64,000 bases of DNA. Source: Bacillota bacterium (lineage in GTDB: Bacteria > Bacillota > Clostridia > Acetivibrionales > DTU013). Below are positions 32,769-41,715 of the stretch, in pieces (the first letter of the stretch is position 1; each line of letters starts with the position of its first letter). The notes beneath the pieces are model-generated. The model searched no databases. It saw only the letters and a program-made list of their open reading frames with translations, and was not told the origin of the DNA. Location: positions 1 through 64,000 of the forward strand of contig JAEYRV010000059.1 of the NCBI GenBank assembly GCA_023435305.1. The letters run 5' to 3'. The translations under genes were made by a program, and so were the position numbers.

Positions 32769-33830
32769 TTATCGGAGCACCTTGCGCTCCTTTATGGACG
32801 GATCGACAAATACCTTTATCAGGTCCTTGTTTGTGCGAAGCTCGTGAAGCGCCTGCTCCAGCTCTTCCAGCGGAACGATCATTGAAAACATCACGCTTGG
32901 ATCAACACGCTTGTATTTGAGAAGTGTGAGTACATCACCCCAGTCATTGCCTATACCGGCGCAGGAACCGCTGACCTTTTTCTCACCGAGAACAAACTCA
33001 TAGGGAGAGAAGCATGCCTTCTGATCAGGAGGGCATATACCGAATGCCTCGACCTTGCCGCCTCTTCTGACCATGCTGAAGGCCTGCTCATATGTCTTGG
33101 GAGTACCGACAGCTTCCAGCACGTAATCCGCGCCTACACCATTTGTAAGTCTCTTTACTTCAGCTACGGGATCATCTATTTTGGTTATATCGATGATATG
33201 ATCCGCTCCAAATTGTTTAGCCATGTTTAGTCTGGCTTCACTAGCTCCCATTACGATCACCGGCGCTGCTCCGCGCAGTTTGGCCAGTGCACCGTGGAGG
33301 ATACCAAGGCCGTCGCCGATTATTACAACGCTTGAGGCTATTTTTACGTCCATTCTCTTGGAAGCCTGCATTACTGCTGTTAAGGGTTCGATAAATGCCG
33401 CTGACAGAGAGTCTACTTCATCAGGAATCAGGAAGCAGTTTCTCCAGGGCGCCTTTACATACTCTGCAAAAGCTCCATCTGTATGGATGCCCAACTGGGT
33501 AAAGGTCTCGCAGAGGAGAGCGTCGCCTTTGCGGCAATAGTAGCAGGTCCCACAAGGCAGACATATGTCGACTGCTACTCTGTCACCTTTTTTCAGACCT
33601 TTGGCATTGCTGCCTGCTTCTTCGACTACACCCCAGAATTCATGTCCTGATATCATAGGGAGAAATTCTGATGCGTATTCGCCTTTATATATTTTCCAGT
33701 CTGTGCCGCATATACCGCACATGGAAACCTTTATAAGTACTTCTTCTGCAGATATCTCGGGAATCGGCACCTGTTTGAGTACCATTTTGCCGGGTTCTTC
33801 TACGACCTGTGCTCTCATTGTTCTTGACAT
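32769..33830 (-). CDS. Zinc-dependent medium-chain (sorbitol/threonine-type) dehydrogenase
   Basis: 353-residue MDR oxidoreductase. Catalytic zinc ligands are in CGICGTDWKIY and GHEFWGVVEE; the structural zinc lobe is CLPCGTCYYCRKGDALLC. The NAD(P) fold reads SVVIIGDGLGILHGALAK, with GDGLG in place of the usual GAGxxG. Likely oxidises a polyol or sugar alcohol C2 position. The ATG at 33830 follows GGAGG. Co-directional with the isomerase gene upstream (33883-34860), 52 bases away. Confidence 0.9.
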   Translation of the reverse strand: MSRTMRAQVVEEPGKMVLKQVPIPEISAEEVLIKVSMCGICGTDWKIYKGEYASEFLPMISGHEFWGVVEEAGSNAKGLKKGDRVAVDICLPCGTCYYCRKGDALLCETFTQLGIHTDGAFAEYVKAPWRNCFLIPDEVDSLSAAFIEPLTAVMQASKRMDVKIASSVVIIGDGLGILHGALAKLRGAAPVIVMGASEARLNMAKQFGADHIIDITKIDDPVAEVKRLTNGVGADYVLEAVGTPKTYEQAFSMVRRGGKVEAFGICPPDQKACFSPYEFVLGEKKVSGSCAGIGNDWGDVLTLLKYKRVDPSVMFSMIVPLEELEQALHELRTNKDLIKVFVDPSIKERKVLR

Positions 33831-33882
33831 TGGCTATTACCTCCGTTACTGAAATTTGTGATCATACGTATATGTTGCTCAG

Positions 33883-34860
33883 TTATTTGCCCTGGAACAG
33901 CTTATCCTTACGGCCTTCATACGGAGCATTGATAAGGAGCGGCTTGAGGTAGGCAGCAGTTTTTACGACACCGTCTGCACGGCTCATTGTCACATCTTCG
34001 TGCTCATAACTCAGGACATAATTGTATCCGACCATTGAAAGCTCAGTGATGATCTTCTTCCACTGGACGCTTCCCCAACCGGGGATCCTGAACCTGAAGG
34101 TACGGTCGAGCCTCTGCCAGTCGCCCTGCATGAGAATGCCGCCGACCTGGATATTATGCTCTACTATTTCTCCGTCCTTTGCATGCACGTGGAATATCCT
34201 GTCTCCGAGCCTGTCGATGAAGTTTTCGACCTTGAGACCGAGATATATGAGGTTGGCAGGATCCATGTTGAATCCGAGACAGGGATGATTGTCAACATTC
34301 TTGATTGCTCTTTCCGCCGTGTGGATATCATATATTAAATTGTTGGGATGGGGTTCGATCGCGAATTTCACGCCGTATTCCTTGAATTTGTCCAGTATCG
34401 GAACGAAGCGTTCGACAAATTCCTTCTCCATTTCCTCCCAGCCCTGTGCATAGGGGAAGGGGAAGTATCTTCCGAAGTTTGTGACACCGGTAAAGCCGTT
34501 GACTACTGGAACCTCGAGAGCGCTGGCTGCCTGTGCGGTCCTGAGCAGGCTCTCAGTTCCGAACTTTATTTTTTCTTCCTTTGTTCCTTTATAAATAGTG
34601 TCTGTATCAACACCGTGGGGTCCGAGAATAAGGAGTGAATCTGCATGGTTGCTCAGAGCGGAGATCGTCAGGCCGTAGCCTTCGACCATCGATTTGATTT
34701 TCTTGGCGTTGTCGCCTTTCAGGACTTCCTTGGGATCGAACTGCCCATTATCTTCATATGCAGGTATTTCGAGGGCCTCATAACCATGTTCAGCTGCAAG
34801 CTTTGCCACTTCCTCAAGGGGCTTTTCTGTGTAATTTGCTGTGAAAAAACCAAGCTTCAT
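33883..34860 (-). CDS. Sugar phosphate isomerase/epimerase (AP endonuclease 2-type TIM barrel)
   Basis: 325 residues beginning MKLGFFTANYTEKPLEEVAKLA, followed by YEALEIPAYEDNGQF, VKFAIEPHPNNLIYD, CLGFNMDPANLIYLGLKV and IFHVHAKDGEIV. These carry the Glu, Asp, His and Glu metal ligands of the xylose-isomerase-like barrel. The family includes IolE, IolI, hydroxypyruvate isomerase and tagatose epimerases. The ATG at 34860 has GGAGG ahead; the upstream ORF start at 34950 has none. It is the first gene of a two-gene minus-strand operon with the dehydrogenase. Confidence 0.88.
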   Translation of the reverse strand: MKLGFFTANYTEKPLEEVAKLAAEHGYEALEIPAYEDNGQFDPKEVLKGDNAKKIKSMVEGYGLTISALSNHADSLLILGPHGVDTDTIYKGTKEEKIKFGTESLLRTAQAASALEVPVVNGFTGVTNFGRYFPFPYAQGWEEMEKEFVERFVPILDKFKEYGVKFAIEPHPNNLIYDIHTAERAIKNVDNHPCLGFNMDPANLIYLGLKVENFIDRLGDRIFHVHAKDGEIVEHNIQVGGILMQGDWQRLDRTFRFRIPGWGSVQWKKIITELSMVGYNYVLSYEHEDVTMSRADGVVKTAAYLKPLLINAPYEGRKDKLFQGK

Positions 34861-34950
34861 ATAATCTGCCTCCGTTTCAAATATTATTATGTATTTAGCA
34901 TTGCCTGAATATGCTATGTTTATTTTAGCCCGAAAATGTTGCAAAGTCAA

Positions 34951-34978
34951 TTGATTATATTATAATAAGTGATATAAT
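34951..34978 (+). promoter_or_regulatory. Promoter for the OYE-type gene
   Basis: TTGATT (34951-34956), 16-bp spacer, TATAAT (34973-34978). A second TGTTATAAC like the one before deoC lies at 35046-35054. The 34861-35136 gap also must hold the promoter of the minus-strand isomerase gene. Confidence 0.45.
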
Positions 34979-35136
34979 GTGTGTAAATGTATGAAATTTT
35001 TAAAATGCTTGTATTTGAAATATGCATATGATATAGTTATTATGATGTTATAACGAGATGGTATTCATACATGCATTTTAAAATATTCCAACCATTTACC
35101 GCAGTTCAGTATAACTAATAGAGGAGGCAATTCTTA

Positions 35137-36378
35137 ATGGATTACAGGAAAACACTTCTTTCACCTATTAAAATAGGTACCAGGATAAGCCCGAACCGCT
35201 TCTTTATCCAGGCCATGGAATGCACGGATGCCGACAAGGATGGAAATCCGTCGGAACTGACCTACAAGCGCTACGAAAACCTGTTCCGTGGTGAGTCAGG
35301 CGTTATAACACTTGAGGCTATTTCGATAACAGACAAGAGCAGATCCAGACAGGAACAGCTTTTGATCATGCCTAAGAATGAGAAGGCGCTGGCTAACTTT
35401 GTGAAGCGCATGAAGGAGATCAACCCCAATTCGCTGTTTATATTCCAGCTGACACATTCGGGCGAATTGAGCAACCCCAAATTTTCACGCCGCGTGACCG
35501 TTAAGCCGCTGCCAGGCCTTGGCGGAGATCTGCTTACCGAAGAAGATGTAGACAGGATCGTGGATGATTTCGTACTCGCTGCGAAAATGGTCCATAGTAT
35601 AGGCGCGGACGGCATAGATATGAAGCTGTGCCATGGTTACCTGGGTTCACAGATCCTTCGCCCGTATAACGACCGCAAGTGGAAATATGGCGGTGCATGG
35701 GAAAACAGGCGCCAGTTCGCTTTTGATCTTTATGAGAGGATCCAGAGAGAAGTGAATGACAAGAACTTCCTCATCGGCTCCAAGATATCTGCATGGGAAG
35801 GCTTCCCCGGAGGCTTTGGAACAGCGGGTCCGGATACGCCGGTGATCGATCTGACGGAGCCCATAGACCTTATAAAAGGGCTTGAAGAAAGAGGCGCTCA
35901 GTATTTTGTGCAATCCGCCGGAAGCCCGTCTATTACCGTCAGCCTCACACAGGCGGACAAGAGCTCTCCGTACTTTGCATACCTGCATATGGGCTTCGCA
36001 AAGGCCTTCAGAGAGAACCTCAGACCTGAGACCGTGGTGATCGGCTCCAACTATTCGCCGTTCCGCGACGGGAAAAACAAGCTCTGCGCAGTTGCGCCTG
36101 AAGACAGCTCTATGTTCGCCTTTGGTGCAAACAACATCGAGAAAGGCTATGTAGACATGATCGCACTTGGACGCCAGTCATTTGCTGATCCTCTGCTTCC
36201 GCTGAAGCTCAGAGAAGGCAGAGAAGACGAGATCAAGTACTGCACAGTGTGCGATAACTGCCTTGAACTGTTGATACAGCAGAGTCCTATTGGCTGCTGC
36301 ACATATAATAAGTTCTATACGGATGTACTAGTCAATACACGCAAGGAAAAGGGCAGACTAAAGCAGAGCCATACTTGA
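35137..36378 (+). CDS. NADH:flavin oxidoreductase (OYE/2,4-dienoyl-CoA reductase-type barrel)
   Basis: 413 residues covering the FMN-binding TIM barrel: LLSPIKIGTRISPNRFFIQAM, FIFQLTHSGELS, GADGIDMKLCHGYLGSQ, LRPYNDRKWKYGGAWENR and DMIALGRQSFADP. A Cys cluster (CTVCDNCLELLIQQSPIGC) could hold the 4Fe-4S of the dienoyl-CoA reductase group, but the C-terminal FAD/NAD domain of that group is missing. The HGYLGSQ motif replaces the common HxxxGYL proton donor region. It stands alone with its own promoter and terminator. Substrate unknown; a role on an enone or keto-sugar is possible. Confidence 0.85.
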   Translation: MDYRKTLLSPIKIGTRISPNRFFIQAMECTDADKDGNPSELTYKRYENLFRGESGVITLEAISITDKSRSRQEQLLIMPKNEKALANFVKRMKEINPNSLFIFQLTHSGELSNPKFSRRVTVKPLPGLGGDLLTEEDVDRIVDDFVLAAKMVHSIGADGIDMKLCHGYLGSQILRPYNDRKWKYGGAWENRRQFAFDLYERIQREVNDKNFLIGSKISAWEGFPGGFGTAGPDTPVIDLTEPIDLIKGLEERGAQYFVQSAGSPSITVSLTQADKSSPYFAYLHMGFAKAFRENLRPETVVIGSNYSPFRDGKNKLCAVAPEDSSMFAFGANNIEKGYVDMIALGRQSFADPLLPLKLREGREDEIKYCTVCDNCLELLIQQSPIGCCTYNKFYTDVLVNTRKEKGRLKQSHT

Positions 36379-36406
36379 GCAGCAATCCCTACTTTCAATA
36401 TTATAT

Positions 36407-36465
36407 AAACATACAAAGGAGCCTGGGCATATGTCCTCCGGCTCCTTTGTATGTTTATGTGCCGT
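36407..36465 (+). terminator. Terminator of the OYE-type gene
   Basis: Perfect 17-bp stem (36407-36423 with 36440-36456). It is the longest clean stem here after the REP-like palindrome. Confidence 0.9.
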
Positions 36466-36634
36466 TTTTTCGGCTCCAGTTTTTTCATTTAAAGGATTTA
36501 TGCTGGAAATATATCTACAAGACGTTATATCAAGTTATGTAAGGAATGCCATCGACGAGCATATTTTGCCATAAAATAACCATGATGGAACATATGTACA
36601 TGCGCCCGAATATGTTAATAAGTATTTGAAAATG

Positions 36635-36663
36635 TTGATTTATGTGATGCTTTCTGTTATAAT
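36635..36663 (+). promoter_or_regulatory. Promoter of the PfkB-aldolase operon
   Basis: TTGATT (36635-36640), 17-bp spacer and TATAAT (36658-36663) with extended TG two bases ahead. No other feature was seen in 36466-36741. Confidence 0.65.
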
Positions 36664-36741
36664 TTCTGTATTGCATCATAATCATACATCGGAAGTCATT
36701 GCTAAGCCAATGACAGACGGTGATTACCTGGAGGCGGCAAA

Positions 36742-37677
36742 ATGGTAGTAACAGTTACGATAAATCCTGCAATGGATCTGGTAATGGAGTTGGATAAGTT
36801 TCGCCTGAATGTGACAAACAGAGTTCAAAGAAAGTTCAGCTGTGTGGGAGGCAAGGGAACGCATGTATCGATAAATCTTAGTCTGATGGGGGTCAGAAGC
36901 AAAGCTGCAGGTGTTGTGATGGGCGCCACAGGAGATGATATACTCAGGCAGCTTGCTCAATATGATATAGACCTTCGCTTTATCAGACTGAATGATGGGA
37001 ATTCCAGGACAAATTATGTACTGACCGACAGTGAGAAAAATTGTACTCTCGTATCTGAAAAAGGCATAATGATGGATCAGGCTGTTATAGATGAATTCAT
37101 CGATCACTATTCGGCACTGGTGGAAAGCGGAGATATGGTTGTCATTTCAGGCGATGCCTCAAATCAAAAGGACACAAGGCTGCAGGAGAAGCTTATGGAT
37201 ATTGCTTCGGCCAAAGGCGCGCGGTTTTGCCTGGATGCCAGCGGTATACATCTGGAGGCGGGCATCAGAAAAAGACCGTTCCTGATCAAGCCCAATCTCG
37301 ATGAGCTCAGCATCCTTTGCGGCAGGGAGTTATGCACTGAAGATGATATATTATCAGCGCTGAGAGAAGTAAATGATAACGGTGCAGAAAATATCATTGT
37401 ATCCTGCGGCGGAGACGGCAGCTATGCTCTGTTGGACGGCAAGCTCTACAGAGTCCTTTCACCTGAGGTGGAGGTCAAGAATACTGTCGGATGCGGTGAT
37501 GCGCTGCTCTCGGGTATTGTTGCCGGCCATGAGATGAAGCTGTCTACCGTTGACAGCCTGAAAAAAGCAACAGCAGCAGCGGCTGCAACTGCAATGAACG
37601 AAGCTACAGTCGGTTTTGATCCGGCGATCGCAGCAAAACTGGAAGCAGAAGTCGTAGTAAAGGAATTAGCATTTTAA
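36742..37677 (+). CDS. 1-phosphofructokinase-like PfkB sugar kinase
   Basis: 311-residue ribokinase-fold kinase of the FruK/LacC type. Substrate side: TINPAMDLVMELD and GGKGTHVSINLSLMGV. ATP/catalytic side: IVSCGGDGSYALLD and VKNTVGCGDALLSGIVAG, the PfkB signature with the catalytic Asp. FruK and LacC phosphorylate ketohexose monophosphates at C1 or C6, yielding an aldolase substrate; the class II aldolase gene next door fits that. Start ATG 36742 after GGAGGCG. Confidence 0.92.
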   Translation: MVVTVTINPAMDLVMELDKFRLNVTNRVQRKFSCVGGKGTHVSINLSLMGVRSKAAGVVMGATGDDILRQLAQYDIDLRFIRLNDGNSRTNYVLTDSEKNCTLVSEKGIMMDQAVIDEFIDHYSALVESGDMVVISGDASNQKDTRLQEKLMDIASAKGARFCLDASGIHLEAGIRKRPFLIKPNLDELSILCGRELCTEDDILSALREVNDNGAENIIVSCGGDGSYALLDGKLYRVLSPEVEVKNTVGCGDALLSGIVAGHEMKLSTVDSLKKATAAAAATAMNEATVGFDPAIAAKLEAEVVVKELAF

Positions 37678-37778
37678 ACAATAACATTATCAGCAAGGAC
37701 AAGCCGTCTGCTCCTTCTGTCATGAAAGAATTTTTCGACAGCCCCGGCAGCAGGTCTTGCCCAGTACAAGGAGGAAAT

Positions 37779-38381
37779 ATGTCTATCAGTTATCTGGAGG
37801 AACGCGAAAAACTTGCAAGAGCAATGAAACTTTTGTTTGACAGGAAGCTCACCAATGCAGCCGGCGGTAATGCAGCTATGCGTGTTGATGAGGACAGGAT
37901 AATTGTCACACCGTCGATGATGTCTGAGCATAAGCACTGTGAAATATGTGCAGAGAATATACTTGTGTGTGATTACGATCTGAATATTATTGAGGGAGAT
38001 GGTGTTCTTTCAAGAGAGTGCAAAATGCATGCGCTGCTCCTCAAAAATATTCCTGAGATCAGCGCTGTGATACATGCACATCCCGAATACACGATGGTAT
38101 ATGTAGCGGCAAGTAAGCCGATCCCTTCTGTTACAGAAGCTACACAGAAGATGGGGGACTGCCTTCTTATCGAACAGGCAAAGGCCTATTCGCAGGATCT
38201 GGCAGATCATGTTTACGACTTCTTCAAGGACAAGCGTGAAATCCTCAAGAGAAGCGGCCTGTGCGCTTTGTTGCCGCTGCATGGCACTGTTGCTGTAGGC
38301 AAGCACCTTGAACAGGCATTCAGCGTTGTGGAACGTATAGAGTGTGATGCAAAATGCAATATATTCGGGAAATTTATATAG
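37779..38381 (+). CDS. Class II aldolase/adducin family (fuculose-phosphate aldolase-like)
   Basis: 200 residues of the zinc-dependent FucA/AraD fold. TNAAGGNAAMRV is the phosphate-binding loop, HALLLKNIPEISAVIHAHPEY holds two zinc His residues and LLPLHGTVAVGK the third, with Glu in KMHALL-type position upstream. It could split a deoxyhexulose-1-phosphate into DHAP and lactaldehyde. AAGGAGG lies before the ATG at 37779; the in-frame ATG at 37722 has none. Follows the PfkB gene by about 100 bases without a terminator. Confidence 0.88.
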   Translation: MSISYLEEREKLARAMKLLFDRKLTNAAGGNAAMRVDEDRIIVTPSMMSEHKHCEICAENILVCDYDLNIIEGDGVLSRECKMHALLLKNIPEISAVIHAHPEYTMVYVAASKPIPSVTEATQKMGDCLLIEQAKAYSQDLADHVYDFFKDKREILKRSGLCALLPLHGTVAVGKHLEQAFSVVERIECDAKCNIFGKFI

Positions 38382-38408
38382 TGAGGTAAAAGATGTCCCT
38401 CACAGTGT

Positions 38409-38436
38409 TATAATTACTGCCAGAATATGCTATAAT
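38409..38436 (+). promoter_or_regulatory. Possible promoter ahead of the DeoR gene
   Basis: TATAAT at 38431-38436 with extended TG; the -35 match (TTATAA, 38408-38413) is weak. A second TATAAT lies at 38409-38414. Confidence 0.35.
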
Positions 38437-38536
38437 CTATAAAGATTTTTACAAATTGTAAAGAACGAGAGCCGGATTATTTGTTTATACAGGGTGCATC
38501 CTAAAATCAAAAAGTAATTGAGCGGAGGCAGCGCAA

Positions 38537-39316
38537 ATGCTTGCTTATGAGAGAAAGAGCAGGATAATAGAATACCTGGAACAGAACGGCAAGGCGGAGG
38601 TCAATGAGCTATCCGAAATGCTGGGTGTGGTCGCCGAGACGATACGCAGGGACATGCGGGAGCTCGAGACGCAGGGCGTCCTGAAAAGGACCCACGGCGG
38701 AGCTGTGGCAGTCAGCCACAAGGAGAAGGAATATCCGGTCCAGGTAAGAGTCATGAAAAATGCCATAGAAAAGGACAGGCTGTGCAGAAGGGCTGCGGAC
38801 TTCATCAACGAAGGCGATCTGATCTTTGTTGACAACAGCTCCACACTGGTGAACCTGATAAAGCATCTTGATGACAACATGCAGCTGACTGTTCTGACAA
38901 ACTCGATCAAGATTTTGCAGGAATATGCCATGTACAGGAAGGATAACATAACCATGTTATGTACCGGAGGCGTTTTCAACAAATCCAACCTGTCGCTTTC
39001 AGGCGCTCTTTCGGATAAGTTCACCCGGGAGTTTTTTCCGAATAAGGCCTTTATATCGTGCCACGGTATCTCCGAGGAATATGGCTTTACAGACGGAAAC
39101 CTGCATGAGGTCGGGTTCAAGCGTGAGATGATCCATCTTGCGGAGAAGGTCTATTTCCTGATTGACCATACCAAGTTTGAGAAGCTCGGACCGATAAGAC
39201 TTGGCGGATTGGAGATATGTGACGTGCTGATAACGGACGCGCAGCCTTCCGGGGATCTGGTCAGGCAGCTGAAACAGAGCAATCCGGATATGGAGATCGT
39301 GGTATGTGAGGAATGA
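38537..39316 (+). CDS. DeoR-family sugar operon regulator
   Basis: 259 residues. The N-terminal helix-turn-helix is typical (RKSRIIEYLEQNGKAEVNELSEMLGV, ETIRRDMRELETQGVLKRTHGG). The C-terminal DeoRC sensor keeps IFVDNSSTLVNLIKHL and DHTKFEKLG, which bind a sugar phosphate in this family. It precedes the rhamnulokinase-like gene by 52 bases and follows the aldolase, so it probably controls both. Confidence 0.93.
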   Translation: MLAYERKSRIIEYLEQNGKAEVNELSEMLGVVAETIRRDMRELETQGVLKRTHGGAVAVSHKEKEYPVQVRVMKNAIEKDRLCRRAADFINEGDLIFVDNSSTLVNLIKHLDDNMQLTVLTNSIKILQEYAMYRKDNITMLCTGGVFNKSNLSLSGALSDKFTREFFPNKAFISCHGISEEYGFTDGNLHEVGFKREMIHLAEKVYFLIDHTKFEKLGPIRLGGLEICDVLITDAQPSGDLVRQLKQSNPDMEIVVCEE

Positions 39317-39368
39317 GGCAGACTGCGGGACCGGGCGATAATAGCTGATATGAACGGAGAATTAGTTT

Positions 39369-40871
39369 ATGTGTGCTGAGAAAAATGTCCTTGCATTCGA
39401 TGCAGGCGGCGGAAGTACAAGGATGCTTCAAATAGGCTTTGACGGCAGCAGACTGAATATAAAGCAGACAGCCAGATACCCCAACGGGCCGGTCATCATG
39501 GGAAAGAGCCTCTATTGGGACATACTGGGCATATGGAGAGATTTGAAATCGGGCCTTCAGGAGGTATCGGCCAGCGGCAGTGAAATCGCGTCTCTGGGAA
39601 TCGACACCTGGGGCAATGATTATGTTTTACTCGACAAAAAGGGCTATATGATAGAGAATCCATACAGCCACCGTGACAACCGCACGGCCGGCCTTGTTGA
39701 AGAAGTCAACTCGAAGCTTGGCGGTTTTGAACTGTATTCCAGAAACGGCATACAGCAGGTGCGTATGAACACCATGTATCAAATGTATCATATGGCAAAG
39801 GACAGACCATACATTCTTGAGATGGCTGAAAAATTCCTGTTTTTGCCGGACCTTCTTGCTTATTACCTGACTGGTGAGCAATATAATGAATATACAATGG
39901 CGACTATTTCCCAGCTTTATAGTCATGATACGGGTGATTGGGATGATAAGCTGATGGAGATGCTTGGGATACCCCGCAGGCTATTCTCCAATATTGTAAT
40001 GCCCGGTGAGGAGATTGGCATGGTAATGCCGTCTCTGTCTGATGAAATCGGTATAAAGCCATTCAGGCTGACCGCGGTCGGCTCCCATGATACGGGCTCT
40101 GCAGTGGCAGCGGTGCCGGAGACGGAGGGGCCTGTGCTGTATATCAGCAGCGGGACATGGTCCATAGTCGGGACTGAAACCGATTCTCCGGTGATCAGTG
40201 CCGATGCTTATCGTTTGAATTATGCAAACGAGGGAGGCGCCAATAACAAGATCAGGCTTCTCAAAAATGTAATGGGACTTTGGATAATGCAGGAGATCCA
40301 GCGAAAGCTGACTGTGGATGGCAGAAGGTATACATTTGCCGAACTCAGCAGTCTTGCCGGGGCGGCTGAGCCCTTCTGCTCGGTGATCGACCCGGATGAT
40401 GAAGCATTCTATGAACCATCCGACATGCCGGGAACTGTAAGAGAATACTGCAGCAGGACAGGGCAGAAAGTGCCGGAGGATACAGGCAGCCTCGTCAGGA
40501 CAGTGCTTGAAAGCCTGGCATTCAAATACAGGTATGTGATCGAAGGCCTGGAAAGGATCACAGGCAATAAATATGAACGTGTCCACATAGTTGGCGGAGG
40601 TTCCCAGAATACACTGCTGAACGCCTTTACAGCCAACTGCTGCGGCAAGCCGGTATGCGCAGGCCCATCCGAAGCGACAGCCCTTGGGAACGGACTGGTG
40701 CAGCTGATATCGCTGGGCGAGCTGTCCGACTATACCCAGGCACGAAGCATAATCAAGAGCAGCTTTCCGCCTGAGATATTCACGCCGTCTGAAACAGACC
40801 ACTGGGATGAAAAGTATTACGAGTTCTTGAAGATAACCGGTCTCCGGGGTCATCTCCGGGGTCAGGCTTGA
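39369..40871 (+). CDS. Rhamnulokinase-like FGGY kinase
   Basis: 500 residues close to RhaB/FucK kinases: AFDAGGGSTRMLQIGFDG (phosphate loop), LGIDTWGNDYVLLD, PYSHRDNRT, VGSHDTGSAVAAVP, YISSGTWSIVGTE and VHIVGGGSQNTLLNAF. It should phosphorylate a deoxyketohexose at C1 for cleavage by the class II aldolase. Neither RhaA nor FucI isomerase is recognised in the window. The last five or so codons and the stop lie in the REP-like repeat cluster, so the original C-terminus was probably replaced on insertion. Confidence 0.9.
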   Translation: MCAEKNVLAFDAGGGSTRMLQIGFDGSRLNIKQTARYPNGPVIMGKSLYWDILGIWRDLKSGLQEVSASGSEIASLGIDTWGNDYVLLDKKGYMIENPYSHRDNRTAGLVEEVNSKLGGFELYSRNGIQQVRMNTMYQMYHMAKDRPYILEMAEKFLFLPDLLAYYLTGEQYNEYTMATISQLYSHDTGDWDDKLMEMLGIPRRLFSNIVMPGEEIGMVMPSLSDEIGIKPFRLTAVGSHDTGSAVAAVPETEGPVLYISSGTWSIVGTETDSPVISADAYRLNYANEGGANNKIRLLKNVMGLWIMQEIQRKLTVDGRRYTFAELSSLAGAAEPFCSVIDPDDEAFYEPSDMPGTVREYCSRTGQKVPEDTGSLVRTVLESLAFKYRYVIEGLERITGNKYERVHIVGGGSQNTLLNAFTANCCGKPVCAGPSEATALGNGLVQLISLGELSDYTQARSIIKSSFPPEIFTPSETDHWDEKYYEFLKITGLRGHLRGQA

Positions 40872-40989
40872 AATATTCCTTTTTTTCGGGGTCAGGCTTG
40901 AAATATTCCTTTATTCTTATTCTGCAAGAATAAAGGAATATTTCAAGCCTGACCCCGATTAAATAAAGGAATATTTCAAGCCTGACCCC
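40858..40989. repeat. REP-like palindromic repeat cluster
   Basis: Four copies of the 25-mer GGGGTCAGGCTTGAAATATT + CCTTT: direct at 40858 and 40888, inverted at 40932 and 40965. The middle two form a perfect 32-bp stem (40887-40918 with 40926-40957) with a 7-base loop. The motif resembles the repeats mobilised by REP-associated Y1 tyrosine transposases; no transposase lies in this window. Placed between converging genes, it also makes a strong bidirectional terminator structure. Confidence 0.85.
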
Positions 40990-40994
40990 CAAAA

Positions 40995-41633
40995 CTATCT
41001 TGCTGCTTTTATTTTGGAGACGAATTCGGCGGCAAGGCGTTTTATGCTTGCGTAGTCGCCGGTTTTGGCGCCGGCTGTCAGGCTGCCGCCTGCGCCGACC
41101 GCTGATGCGCCGGCTTTGATCCACTGATCGACGTTGTCGATGCTGACTCCGCCGGTCGGCATCAGGTTGGCCTGGGGCAGGGGACCCTTTATTGCCTTGA
41201 TTATGCCAGGTCCGAAGGCCTCACCCGGGAATACCTTCAGGATATCGGCGCCGAGCTCCATTGCTTCCACAACGCCTTCTATGGTCATGACGCCGGGCAT
41301 GCAGGGCACCTGGTAGCGGTTGCACAGCTTCAGCGTTTCACGGCTGAGGAAAGGGCTGACGACATACTGGGCTCCGGATAGGATGGCGATCCTTGCGGTT
41401 TCGGGATCGAGTACCGTGCCGGCGCCTATGATTATTTTCCCTGCGTATTCCTTTGCAAGTTCTTCTATTACTTTTGTTGCTCCCGGTACAGTATAGGTTA
41501 TTTCTATTGCAGCAGCACCGCCTTCAAGACATGCATCGGTTATCTTCTTTGCCATGTCCGCGTTATCGGCACGGACAACAACAACCAGACCTGAATCGGT
41601 TATTTTCTTTATGATTTCCCACTTTTTACTCAT
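40995..41633 (-). CDS. eda: KDPG/KHG aldolase (Entner-Doudoroff-type)
   Basis: 212 residues of the class I aldolase that splits 2-keto-3-deoxy-6-phosphogluconate or 4-hydroxy-2-oxoglutarate. Visible are EGGAAAIEITYTVPGA, IGAGTVLDPETA, QYVVSPFLSRE, CMPGVMTIEGVVEAMELGA, the Schiff-base Lys in DILKVFPGE and MPTGGVS. GGAGG lies 11 bases before the ATG at 41633. Last gene of the minus-strand operon; gives the pathway an exit to pyruvate. Its stop lies just outside the repeat cluster. Confidence 0.93.
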   Translation of the reverse strand: MSKKWEIIKKITDSGLVVVVRADNADMAKKITDACLEGGAAAIEITYTVPGATKVIEELAKEYAGKIIIGAGTVLDPETARIAILSGAQYVVSPFLSRETLKLCNRYQVPCMPGVMTIEGVVEAMELGADILKVFPGEAFGPGIIKAIKGPLPQANLMPTGGVSIDNVDQWIKAGASAVGAGGSLTAGAKTGDYASIKRLAAEFVSKIKAAR

Positions 41634-41715
41634 GTCAATGTCAACCTCCTAATGAATAGATTGATTATGTTCCGCTTTAATCACCAGCCAGCATTTACTG
41701 CAGACTGCAGACGGC

